Shown here: positions 54,540 through 64,000 of the stretch, one piece after another
Position numbering within the stretch: the stretch's first letter is position 1
Layout: each line of letters opens with the position of its first letter
Assembly (NCBI GenBank): GCA_031769625.1
Contig: JAUIMM010000040.1
Coordinates: 18,364,001-18,428,000 of the forward strand
Direction of reading: 5' to 3'
Length of the DNA stretch: 64,000 nucleotides
Source: Taudactylus pleione
Taxonomy: Eukaryota; Chordata; Amphibia; Anura; Myobatrachidae
The notes under the pieces: generated by a model
Databases searched by the model: none
What the model was told of the DNA's origin: nothing
Seen by the model: the letters and a program-made list of their open reading frames with translations, nothing else
Translations under genes and position numbers: made by a program

Positions 54540-56016
54540 TAATTAACATATACTTCACTGCAAATTGTCCTTTGTAACCTTGAGAGGCTAAATTGCTTTG
54601 CTGAAAATTGTTTCTGCAGATTATTTATGTGGTTGCTTCATCACTCTTAAGTATGAAGTGGCACACAATGAAGCATTGAAATGCCAAGTGTTTTTTTTTA
54701 TTTACCTTTTGTTGCGAAGATAAGCATGCTGAGAAATTCTTTCACTTGAACTTGGTGCCCACAGGTGACACTACTGTTTCAGATGGATGACGCACATTAA
54801 TTTAAAGCTCTTATCAGGCCTGACATTAAATAACTCTTTTGACGTATTAGAAATACCGAAAACCTATGTTGATTATTGATTGTATAAAGTATTTACAGAA
54901 TTGTTAATTGTAGTGTATTTTAATATGGAAGCTTTGAAAAAGAATTTGAAACTTAACCTGACCATAAGGCTCATTTATACGAAATTTGCTGTTTCTACTG
55001 CAGGGTCCGTAGGGTATCCACAGGATACCTTGGGGTATAGGCGATGGTGGCAGACATCTGGGCACCACAGAGTTAAGTTTTCAGCCTCCCAGGATGCACT
55101 GGGGTCCCTCTCCAACACCCCGCCCCGAGCCTCAGGCACTCCGTTTTCGTCGGTGCCCGGCTCGGAGGTACCTGTGCAGAGGGGGCCGGGTCTGTTGAGG
55201 CCCCTGAAGTTCTTCCAGCAGCTGTGGCTGCACACTGAGTGTACAGCATGGACAGTCAGTATACACCCCACTGGTACCAGAATGCCGGTACTGATCCGGA
55301 GATCCTGGTGGGTAACTGGGGTCACAGCTAGTGGCGACCCCGGTTACCCGGACTGTGGCCGGATTTACGGGGGACACAGGTAAGCGGCGGGGTCCCGGCC
55401 GAATAGCACAGTCCTGGGGCTCCCTGGGGGACTGGCCGCAGTGTGGAGCCAGGTATTGCACCTGAAATTCCACTACCCCCATGGGACAGCGGGCCGCGGC
55501 GGTGCAGAAATGCTCCGGCGTCCCGGGGGTTAAATGCAGGCCAGGGGAGTGCGCCTCCCCCGCTGCACACTGCCTCTTCACAGCAGTCTGAGCCAGTGCA
55601 GCCGCTCTTCCCCTGGACTCCGCCTCCTCCTCTGCTCCTCGACTGCCATCTTTTTACATGTGGCAAACGTTGTTGGAAGCTGAACGCTGGCTGGCATCGT
55701 GGTCCGGGTCCCTCCGCATACCTCTCCTCCGTTGATAGCAAGTCACAGTTTGCAGTGCTGTTTCCTACCAGACTCTGTGTCTGTGTAGTTGAGCTCAGCG
55801 CTGATAGTGCAGGGTTAATTTCTGCATTGTATGTGACTTCATGCTAGCGCTGCTGCCTGTACTTTATTTCTGTCTGTCAGCCATTTTGCCTATCCCTGTC
55901 TTTCTCTGCTAAAGTCCTTGCGGTGCGGTGTCGCAGGGTGGTTATTACCTCACTAATATCAGTGAGTTGTCACATACAGTCTAAAGTGTCACTCATCATG
56001 TCTGACAGTGAACATA

Positions 56017-56527
56017 GGGGGTCATTCAGACCCGCTCGCGGGTCGATGTTCCCCCACTGCGCATGCGCACGATGGAGGGAGCTCCGTCGTGCGCATGTGC
56101 GAGACCCGGCGAGCGACGAGGAATACGTCGCTCGGGGTCTCACACCAAAGGGGGCGTGCTGTCGATGTTGATTGACAGCACACCCCCTTTGGTGGGCGTG
56201 CCGGGGCGTGCCTGTCAGACGGTAGGCGTTCCCATGGGAACGCCTACCGTCTGAAGCCGGCCCCACTGACATCACTAGTGATGTCAGTGGGAGTGATTTT
56301 GGCTCTGATAGAGCCAAAATCACTCCAGGGCTTGCGGCAGCGAGACCTTACCGCAGGGTCTCTGGCGCAAGCCCGATGGTCGCGACCATCATCATGGACA
56401 CTCTCATATGCTGTGGGTGGTCACCCACAGCTATGCGAGCGTCCAGGAGGACGCTCCATTTTCATGGAGGAGGGCTCTGATTCAGAGCGAGCGCTCTGGT
56501 CAGAGCGTTCGGCTCTGAATCAGGCCC
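56017..56527. mobile_element. MITE built as a chain of palindromes
   Basis: The ends GGGGGTCATTCAGACC and (complement) GGGCCTGATTCAGAGCC, with ATA on both sides (56014-56016, 56528-56530), suggest a PIF/Harbinger-like MITE. The interior is almost entirely a row of adjacent hairpins: 56029-56044, 56059-56100, 56101-56141, 56143-56194, 56215-56254 (perfect, 40 bp), 56262-56291 (perfect, 30 bp), 56290-56326, 56330-56372, 56375-56390 (perfect), 56410-56431, 56437-56456, 56454-56469 and 56479-56521. It is GC-rich and non-coding. Confidence 0.88.
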
Positions 56528-56846
56528 ATAATTTTCCCCTACTTCCAAAATGTACCATATGTCATGTACAGTTGGTGGCGGGTGATGTGCACTCTGAGGG
56601 GTTATGTAAGGCGAGTTTTCTCCTCTCATGCCCTATGACTGTCTCTGCACCTGTGCAGGAACCTCCCTGGGCTTGTTTCGCTAAGGCGCTTACAACCCTG
56701 GTGGGCCAGCTAGCGTCACCTCGTGCTTTGCCCCAGACGGGGTTTTCACAGAAATCAATGGTGGCGTCTCCCATTCCCTAGACAGTTAGTGGTCTCCCAC
56801 TGTCCCTACCCCCAGGTCACTCAAGAACCTGCGTAGGTTACCTCCC

Positions 56847-57470
56847 TGTCCAGAGAAACGTGGGGAACAGATGCTGCGCACAACCTATTTCCTGAACTCT
56901 GTATAATCTAAATATATTCTAAAGTAGTAGAACCCAAAATGATGAGAGGGTACCAACTAAGAAACAAATGTTGCTTTTACTGATAAAAGTTTCACAATAA
57001 TAGTCACTACAATTGTAATGCAATATAATATGGTGCCTGTAAACCATTGGTTATACACCAACAGAATAAACAAACAAATAAACACAATGGACAATGCTGC
57101 AATATGTCAAAATTATCAGAAGGAAAAGTAAACAAAAATAAACAAAATATAGACAAATGTAGACAAAATATAAATAGCAAATGTGCCGATCTATTTGTGA
57201 ATAGGCACTGGTACTGGTCTCAACCTTAGATGCCGCCAACTGAATAGTCAATATGATAGAGATGGTTAAAGTATAGTGTTTAGTCAGGGAGATCTAGCGG
57301 CGTCCCGCTAGCTCCAAAGGGGTACCTCGGTGGTATGCTGTAAGTCCTGTGGATGTCTGTACGTTGCCCGGGTTATTCTCCGTGTAGTGTGGGGGAGGCT
57401 GGCTGTGGCGAGCGCCGGGGATCACTCTGCGTCATGGGCGCCCTGAGTGCCGATATCACGGACACTGTCC
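56847..57470 (-). mobile_element. Inverted L1-like fragment in DIRS A3
   Basis: 56848-57396 is the reverse complement of about 12850-13395 inside the L1-like element, including the ORF1 start region, the TTTGTCTACAT-type repeats and the CCCCACGTTTCTCT end. Sequence from 57397 to about 57470 (GC-rich) may be its 5' side. No poly(A) or target duplication was found. Confidence 0.7.
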
Positions 57471-58299
57471 CTGTTGCCAGGGGGCAGGTCCGTGCGCGTG
57501 CACCAGGTCCACTACGGTGCAACACCTGTCGGACGTATTACAGGGGGAGTCATCATTACGGGCGCATAAGCGACCGCTGCAATCTCAGACTGATCAATTT
57601 GATCAGGATTATGTGTCATCTGATGACTGAGAGATGCTTGACCTTTCTGACCAGGAGCCTTTCTGTACTAAGGTGACTGAGTCTTAAGTCTAAGGTCTAT
57701 ATACCGCGCCTTATACGTGTGGTCCGCACAGCCTTGGTTATTGAAGTTGACGAAACCCCCCCCCCATAGCCGAATCAAAGGATGTTAAAGGTGACGCTAC
57801 GGTATTTCCCCTATCTGGCCAGCTAGTGGATCATCTAGAGGAAGCGTGGAAAACTCCGGGTAAACGTTACCAGCCTCAAAGGCGTTTGGCAGTGGCATAT
57901 CCCTTTGCAGAAAATGATTTCTCCAATTGGGAAACTCCTCCACAAGTGGATATTCATGTCACTCGTCTAGTGAAGAGTGCTACATTGTCTATGCCCTCCA
58001 TGTCCTCCTTAAGGGATCCTACGGATCACAAGGTTGAAATATGTCTCAAATCCATGTAATCCCTTGCAGGAGGAGTATCCAGACCGGCTATGGCCGTGTG
58101 CTGGGTGGCTAGAGCCATGGAGCGTTGGGCTGATAAATTTGGAGGCGTCTCTGGACCCGACTCATCACCTGACCAGGTGGAATTGGTGGGTAATCTAAGG
58201 GACTCAGCCACATACATTAATGAGGCGGCCTTGGATATTGGCCTTCTTGCTTCTAGGATCTCCTCAGCAGCAGTTGCAGCTCTTCGCACCATGTGGTTG

Positions 58300-58760
58300 G
58301 GTGTGAAATGCATTACCGGCGGGCGCATGGCCGACTGTTCAATTCCCGACAGCGGCTACCTGACAGCGCTGGAAATCCCAATCGTCCTAAAGGTAAGTAT
58401 CAACTAATTTAACCTAACCCTCCTTAGGGGTGCCTAACCCTAACCTCTCCCCCTGTGCCTAAACCTAACCCCCCCCCCCCCCTCTTCCCCGCTGCCTAAC
58501 CCTAACCTCCCCCGGGGATGCCTAACACTAAGTCCCCCCCTTGGGAGCCCTAAACCTAACCCTCCCCCATGCCCCCTCCTGCGGCTGTCCGCTGCGGCGC
58601 CCGGCATCCACTCGATCGGGATTCCGGGCACCGGTCTCCCGACGTCGGGCAAATTACAGGCGTCTACATTTAGATGCCTGTCATTTGTCCCTAGTTGGGA
58701 TAAAGCAGTCTGGAAGCCGGCGGTCGGCATTTAGACCGTCTGGTTCCAGACTACATCACC
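58300..58760. mobile_element. MITE with telomere-like repeats, copy 2, 8-bp duplication
   Basis: TGTGGTTG flanks the insert (58292-58299 and 58761-58768) and occurs once in A2 at this gag position, so the insertion is exact. The interior has CCTAACCCTAACC units (58395-58560). The outer blocks are homologous, inverted, to 21939-22455. Both tips begin GGTG but TIRs are weak; an 8-bp duplication suggests hAT or a similar superfamily. Confidence 0.8.
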
Positions 58761-59091
58761 TGTGGTTGTGTTCTTGGAAGGCGGATGCTGATTCCAAGAA
58801 GGGTTTGGAGGGTTTACCCTTTATTGGAGAAGTCCTTTTTGGCCCTCATCTGGACAAAATTGTGGCTACCCTGGCGGCAGCTAAGTCCGCGTGCCAGCCA
58901 TCGGCTACAGTCCCATCAGTGTCGGGCTCTTCGTCCTTTCGGCCGTATAGAACCCAGAGTAAGCCTAGGGTGCAGTCCTTTCCGAGGCAGACAGCCGCCA
59001 AGAAACCAACAAAGCCAAAGAAGCAGGCTTGGAGCACCAGACGCCATGCTCTCAAGTCCGATGACAAGCCTTCGGCCTCACTGGATGGACC

Positions 59092-59990
59092 TCTCTTTGG
59101 GGGACCCCAAAGTGGGAGGCTGACTTCAATTTGCCCAAAGCTGGTGTCTGACCACTTCAGACATATGGGTAAGAGAAGTGGTTTCTCAGGGGTACGCCCT
59201 GTCTTTCCGACGGAGGCCTCCCAGCCGGTTTTTCACCACAGGTCTTCAGTCCAATCAGGACAAGGCCCTGGAATTCACAAAGATATTGCGCTCTATGATC
59301 CAGGATGGGGTCATAGTGCCGGTTCCTTCGTCTCCGAAGGGATTGGGGTATTACTCCAGTCTTTTTCTGGTGCAAAAACCCAATGGGTCCTACCGGCCAA
59401 TACGCAACCTCAAATCCCTCAACAAATTTTTGAGTGTTCCTCAGTTCCGGATGAAGACCCTGCGTACCATCATCCTAGCGATAGAGCCTGGGGATTTCAT
59501 GGTGTCGCTGGATATTCAGGATGCTTACCTTCATATCTATATTGCTTCAGCGCACCAGCATTTCCTCAGGTTTGCAGTTTTCAGGCACTGCCCTTTGGTC
59601 TGGCCACAGCGCCTCGAGTGTTTACCAAAGTTATGGCAGCTCACCTGCGGATGCAGGAAGTTCGCTTGTTACCCTATCTGGACGACCTCCTGTTGTTGGC
59701 GGAGTCCCCACAGAAACTTCAGCGCCATCTGCAACTGACAGTGTCTGTATTGCAGACTTACAGCTGGCTGATAAATTGGAAGAAGTCCTCCCTGGTACCA
59801 TCACAGAGGATGCTCCATCTAGGAGCTCTGTTGGACTCCCAACATCAGAGGATCTTTGTGACGGAGGAAAAGATCTCTGTGTTACAGGCAAAAGTTCGAA
59901 TTTGCCTGCGGAGTTGCCAGGTGTCTATTCACTCGGCGATGAGGATACTGGGTTCCATGGTGTCGATGTTCGACATGGTGGAGTTTGCCT
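59092..59990 (+). pseudogene. DIRS reverse transcriptase with one frameshift (A3)
   Basis: The first frame gives VSQGYALSFRRRPPSRFFTT, GVIVPVPSSPKGLGYYSSLF, KPNGSYRPIRNLKSLNKF and MVSLDIQDAYLHIYI. A deletion of about 20 bp near 59575 shifts the frame; the second frame continues QALPFGLATAPRVFTK, PYLDDLLLLAESPQ (catalytic box intact) and WLINWKKSSLVPSQRMLHLG to a TAG at 59990-59992. It supplies the N-terminal part that A1 has lost. Confidence 0.92.
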
Positions 59991-60129
59991 AGTTCCACTC
60001 CAGACCTCTGCAGAAGTTGATCCTCTCCAGATGGAATGGGTTGCCCCAGCGGATAAGGACAGATACTATGGTGCTGTCCCCGAAGGTACGTCTCTCTGGC
60101 CTGATGGCTGCAGACGGCTCACCCGAATA

Positions 60130-60930
60130 AGGGGCGCCCCTATTGGATTGCGGACTGGGTCTTTCTGACGACGGACGCCAGTCTCCCGGCTGGGGAGTGG
60201 TGACGAGTCCACATTTCTTCCAAGGAAGGTGGACACCAGTAGAAGCTGCTCTTCCAATAAACATATTGGAACCTCAGGCAGTGTTCAAGGCTCTCCAGCA
60301 AGCAAGGCAGATCCTGCACGTGCAGTTAGTCAGACAATGCCACCACGGTGGCTTACATAATCCGCCAGGGAGGGACCCACAGTCAGGCAGCTCTGACAGA
60401 GGTGTCTCGCATTCTGGTTTGGGCGGAAAGACATCTCACTGCAATATCGGCAGTGTTCATACTAGGAGTCCTCAACTGGGAAGCAGACTTTCTCAGCCGT
60501 CAAGACGTGCATCCAGGAGAATGGTCTCTTCACCAGGAGGTGTTTCAGCTACTGGTGAACAAGTGGGGCCTACCAGAGATGGATCTCATGGCCTCCCGTC
60601 ACAACAACAAACTGCCGGTGTTCGGGTCAAGAACAAGAGACGCAAAAGCTTGTCTGGTGGACGCCCTGTCGGTCAGTTGGACATTCCGGTATGCGTACCT
60701 CTTCCCTCCGTTCTCCCTTCCTCGAGTGCTAAGCAAGTTCAAGCAAGAAGGTGGCACGCTCCTACTGATAGCTCCAGCGTGGCCCAGACGGCATTGGTAC
60801 TCAGACCTTCGGAGTCTCTCGGTGGACACTCCGATGCTGTTGCCTCAATGTCCAGACCTGTTATCTCAGGGTCTTGTCATCATCCGGACCTGGGTCGGCT
60901 GTCTTTGACGGCATGGCTATTGAGACTGCC
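60130..60930 (+). pseudogene. DIRS RNase H relic (A3)
   Basis: LTTDASLP (about 60165-60190) starts the domain, followed by frame breaks. From 60330 the frame is open: SDNATTVAYIIRQGGTHS, LNWEADFLSRQDVHPGEWSL and DLMASRHNNKLPVFGSRTRD, ending near 60908. Catalytic aspartates are present; the glutamate block (INILEPQAVFKAL) has E followed by P, unlike other copies. Confidence 0.86.
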
Positions 60931-61917
60931 CTCTTGAGGTCCAGGGGTTTTTTCAGCTCTGTGGTTAACACCTTGTCACGAGCTCGGAAACCTTCATCTG
61001 CCATCGTGTATGGCGTGCTTTCTTTCAGTGGTGTCGCCCTAGAGGTTATGCTCCTTGGGTGTTTCGGTTATCCAGGGTGCTGGCTTTCCTACAGGCAGGT
61101 TTAGATCAAGGTCTTCGCCTTGCCTCTCTGAAGGTGCAGGTGTCTGCCCTGTCTGTATGGTTTCATCGTTCATCATTCCTGATGTCTGCACCTTTATACA
61201 AGGTATGCTACGTATCCAGCCTCCCTTTGTTCCACCTTTGGCGCCATGGGATCTGGCTGTGGTCCTAAGGGCTCTTCAAGGACCACCATTTGAACCACTG
61301 GGCTCGGTGGTCTTGAAATGGCTTACTCTTAAGACCGTTTTCCTTCTGGCCATTGCCTCGGCCAGAAGGGTTTCGTTATGTAGACCTCCATTCCTCATTT
61401 TTCATAGAAACAGGGCTGTGCTTCGCACTCGTCCTGAATTTCTTCCGAAGGTGGTATCTAGTTTCCATATCAACGAGGAAATTATTGTGCCGGCCTTTAA
61501 TTCACCGGACCTTTTGGTTGGTGAGGCCACCTTGGATGTGGTGCGGGCCTTAAAACTTTGTTGACCGCACTGCTGCTTTTCGTAAGTCGGACTCTTTTTG
61601 TCCTTTATGATTTCCGGAAGAAGGGTTGGCCTGCCACTAAACAAACATTGGCAGGATGGATTCGCTTGGCTATTTCTGAAGCTTATGTTCATGAAGGCCT
61701 TCCTGTTCCATCTTCTGTTAGGACTCATTCCACTAGGTCTGTGGGTCCTTCGTGGACAGCTCGACATGGTGCCTCGGCAGTTCAGCTTTGCAAGGCTGCT
61801 ACGTGGTCATCTGTCTATACTTTCGTACGGTATTATGCTTTTGATACCTACGCCTCTCAGGATGCTTCCTTTGGGCGGCGGATTCTCCTTACCGCACAGG
61901 AGCGTCCCCACCCTTGA
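60925..61917 (+). pseudogene. DIRS tyrosine recombinase relic (A3)
   Basis: Blocks in order: LLRSRGFFSSVVNTLSRARK (60930-60990), FLQAGLDQGLRLASLKVQVS (61085-61145), APWDLAVVLRALQGPPFEPL (61245-61305), IASARRV with the next residues SELGAL deleted, SLCRPPFLIF (61350-61400), then after a frameshift near 61555 THSTRSVGPSWTARHGASAV (HxxR box) and YTFVRYYAFDTYASQDASFG with the catalytic tyrosine. The C-terminal third is open to TGA at 61915-61917. Confidence 0.9.
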
Positions 61918-61940
61918 AGGATACTGCTTTGGGACATCCC

Positions 61941-62050
61941 CAAGGTATCCTGTGGATACCCTATGGACCTTGCAGTAGAAAATAAGAGATATGGTAAGAA
62001 CTTACCATTGTTATCTCTATTTCTACGTAGTCCATAGGTTTCCACAGGAC
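61941..62050 (+). repeat. DIRS internal complementary region (A3)
   Basis: Complements of the left tip (ACCTTGCAGTAGAAAATAAG) and right tip (TTATCTCTATTTCTACGTAG) are joined through GGTAAGAACTTACC, as in A1 and A2. The CTGCAG variant of the A3 left tip is mirrored here, so the region still matches its own ends. Confidence 0.88.
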
Positions 62051-62173
62051 TCCCGCCCTGTCGCACCTGTACTGCATATGGGCTTTGCTCTGGTCACCGG
62101 TTTTCCAGTCTCCTTCTGGTGAGAATGTGAGTTCTTGTGTGTTCCAGACTTTCTTCTCTCTTTGTTCTCCTCT

Positions 62174-62361
62174 GAGTGCCTGAGGCTCGGGGGCGGGGTA
62201 TAGGAGAGTGACCCCAGTGCATCCTTGGAGGCTTAAAACTTAACTCTATGGTGCCCGGATGTCTGCCACCATCGCCTATACCCCAAGGTATCCTGTGGAA
62301 CCCTATGGACTTCGTAGAAATAGAGATAACAAGGGTAAGTTCTTACCATATCACTTATTTT
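62174..62361. repeat. Right inverted terminal repeat and 3' terminus of DIRS A3
   Basis: Reverse complement of 54992-55140, followed by GATAACAAGGGTAAGTTCTT and the AT-rich tip. Keeps the donor-like GGGTAAGT. Confidence 0.88.
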
Positions 62362-63454
62362 TGTGATATCACAACATTTGTGCACATGTGTGTTTTTATC
62401 GGGAAGTCACAGTCTGTCGTCTGTAGCCGTGCAAATATTTACACACTTCCATGTTGGTGCAAGTGTTTGCCTCTTTCCAGTGAAGTGAGTATTGCTTGCT
62501 GAATGTAGTTTAATCCATTTGCAGTCAGTTTGTGTTTGTTTTTAATGTAAGGACTGTGCAGCTTATGGTTACAGTGAACAACTCTGCCTTGTCCCGGGTA
62601 GATACTCCCTTACACACACAGGTGGTGGGACCTACAACCTCCTCGCATTCACCAAGGCAAGGAGAAAAGGTGGCATGTTTTACAACTTGCAAGACATGCT
62701 GTGCTCTCTTAAGGACCAATACTAAAATAGCTTTTGCAAACACTGTTGCTGACACGTGCCACGAACACCACCTTACCCTCATGTAATCACAATTTCAACT
62801 GTTACATAATTGTAAGAAGTTATCTTTTTTTTTTAAACAATCTCATTCCTGATTGTCTGCATATTTTAAACTTCAATGATTACTATCTAATTCAGAGGGT
62901 ATACATTTAATGGAACAGACACTTTGTGCACACATTTATAGGGACAGAAATGCTGGCATTCACTCAAAGGGAAACACTGGGCACATTTATGCTGGACATA
63001 CACTAGCACAATTTCGGGCCGACTACCCGATTTTAGACGAGTCGTACGATCTGTGTGGAAATCGTGTAGTATTTAGGTAGGATACGATCCGATTCGCACT
63101 CCCGCCACCCTTAAAACGTATCGTCTGATCAGATGTGCAGCCCATATTATCTATCCTAATCGTATGCAGATTATGCCGTGTATTTGTGCATGCGATACAT
63201 CGTGTGTCAGACCGATGTAATTTGAGTGACATTTTGAAGAACTGTGTGTTCTTTCAATGACCTTCCCTCCTAAACTGCAGATTGATCGTATCGTGAGATC
63301 GTATGTACATCACGTGTCAATCGTTCTGCCGGGACTGCCAGGGAGCTGCCGGTGAGTTCAAGGGAAATCGTAAGATGAATATCATTTTATTAGCTATACT
63401 GGGCAATGTTTATTAGATACACTGGGAACACTTTACAGTCTCTTGATGAGACTG
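62362..63454. other. Non-coding stretch
   Basis: An 84-codon open frame at 62532-62786 is cysteine/threonine-rich but unlike any protein I know. From about 62985 to 63320 there are repeated CGTACGAT/ATCGTACG-type blocks that may be a decayed MITE starting GGACATACACTAGCACAAT. No gene is supported. Confidence 0.45.
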
Positions 63455-63870
63455 AAATGCTATTATTATTTATATGGCACAACAAGGGGTCTGCAGCACC
63501 TTACAAAGTAGAGAAACTGAGCCATTATAGGCGGTGGTGAGTAGATGATGGTATAAGTGAGGGAAGGAGAGGCACATGAGGGAGAAGGACCTTGTGTGTG
63601 AGAGTTTACAGTCTAAAAAGGAGGGGCAGATAGACAGGGTTGAACAGAGGGGAGAGACAGTGAGCAGGGGGTTAGGAAGAGAAATGAAAGGCTTGATAAA
63701 GAAAAGTCTAGAAAGCCAATTTGAAGTTTTGTGGAGAGGGAGGAGAGTTCCAGTTTTGGAAAGCTGCGCAGGCAAAATATTGGAGGTGTGAGGGGGAGGA
63801 AGTAATCAGTTGGTAGGAGAAGCAGCATTAATTTGTGGAACGAAGTTTGCGGGGGTGTGTGAAGTAGGGA
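63455..63870. repeat. Frog-type interspersed repeat
   Basis: The stretch with TATTTATATGGCACAACAAG, CACCTTACAAAGTAGAGAAA and GAGAGTTTACAGTCTAAAAAGG resembles, from memory, an interspersed repeat often seen in frog genomes. It is non-coding; its class is not known to me. Confidence 0.45.
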
Positions 63871-64000
63871 GGCTAATCCGGGGATCGGCAGGATACCGGG
63901 ATTTTGGCCTAATTTTGGTGGGATTAATGAGCGCATGTGCAGTTTAGTTTTTTCTTATGCTGAGCACCTGCGGCACTTGCTCAGATTCTCCCCGGCTGTG

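Larger units (their letters stand above)
55998..59090 (+). pseudogene. DIRS gag-like ORF1, split by three insertions (A3)
   Basis: The ATG at 55998 opens MSDSEH and is cut at 56017. The frame resumes at 56531 with CTICHVQLVAGDVHSEGLCK (the cysteine motif). A second break is the L1-like fragment from 56847. Readable pieces after it are HLEEAWKTPGKRYQPQRRLA (57830-57890), SRPAMAVCWVARAMERWADK (58079-58140) and, after the MITE at 58300-58760, FGPHLDKIVATLAAAK (58840-58890) and KKQAWSTRRHALKSDDKPSA (59020-59080). The pieces match A1 in order, with stops in between. Confidence 0.82.
54992..62361 (+). mobile_element. DIRS-like retrotransposon, family A, copy A3
   Basis: Left terminal repeat 54992-55140 and right terminal repeat 62174-62361 are inverted copies close to those of A2. 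Gag is interrupted by three insertions (56017-56527, 56847 to about 57470, 58300-58760); the reverse transcriptase, RNase H and recombinase are mostly readable with a few frameshifts. The internal complementary region is at 61941-62050. Without insertions the element is about 5.8 kb. It is better preserved than A2 and A4. Confidence 0.93.

Noticed and set aside
54350..54577. Open frames with Ile-Tyr repeats
   Set aside because: They are translations of the (AT)n microsatellite at 54496-54537.
56278..56781. Open frame of 167 codons
   Set aside because: It runs through the palindromic MITE into gag. Only the part after 56530 has homology.
58541..59992. A 483-codon open frame in DIRS A3
   Set aside because: It starts inside a MITE and mixes shadow frames of gag and the reverse transcriptase; only the last 130 codons are true reverse transcriptase.
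62532..62786. Cysteine-rich open frame of 84 codons
   Set aside because: No splice signals, no recognisable domain and no repeat homology; not enough to call a gene.

Overview
The window looks like nuclear DNA from an anuran (frog) with a large, repeat-rich genome. Reasons: five DIRS1-like tyrosine-recombinase retrotransposons in two families, two Tc1-type transposons, a CR1-type LINE, an L1-like retrotransposon, a Penelope-like element with a GIY-YIG domain, and many short inverted-repeat elements (MITEs). There are no bacterial-style operons and no long intact host reading frame. The clade call is inference from repeat content; the species is not identified.

One host-gene exon is visible. 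Bases 28127-28238 (+) lie between a good 3' splice site and a good 5' splice site and encode one ankyrin repeat that matches my recollection of ASZ1 (GASZ), a germ-cell piRNA-pathway protein. The window is therefore most likely intronic sequence of a repeat-bloated asz1 gene read on the + strand. I found no second exon.

Layout: 1-1903, 3' part of a DIRS family B element (B1) carrying an 82-bp tRNA-like insertion and two MITEs. 3028-4690, a dead Tc1 element (+). 6373-16905, DIRS family A copy A4, split by a palindrome-rich MITE and by a CR1 LINE (-) that itself holds an L1-like insertion (+). 19581-20024, two MITEs. 20138-21773, a Tc1 element (-) with one stop codon in its transposase. 21939-22455, a MITE with telomere-like repeats. 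About 22600-26260, a Penelope-like element (-). 26330-28061, LINE debris and MITEs. 28127-28238, the asz1 exon. 28345-41672, a roughly 1.6-kb foldback element with a 16-bp target-site duplication, split by DIRS A2 (28484-34157) and DIRS A1 (35058-41071, the best preserved). 41737-49105, DIRS family B copy B2, interrupted by a 2.5-kb inverted-repeat element (42682-45142). 49106-54991, mostly unrecognised intron sequence with MITEs. 54992-62361, DIRS A3, holding a chain-of-palindromes MITE, an inverted L1-like fragment and a second telomere-repeat MITE. 62362-64000, unrecognised sequence and a frog-type interspersed repeat.

Family A DIRS copies share inverted terminal repeats of about 150 bp, an internal complementary region behind the recombinase gene that pairs with both ends, and the order gag, reverse transcriptase, RNase H, tyrosine recombinase. 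All five DIRS copies point the same way as the exon. Points worth a second look: the foldback element that preserves an empty site for a DIRS insertion, the chain-of-palindromes MITEs, splice-site-like sequences at the DIRS ends, an in-frame TAG shared by two gag copies, and hammerhead-ribozyme-like motifs in Penelope-like contexts.
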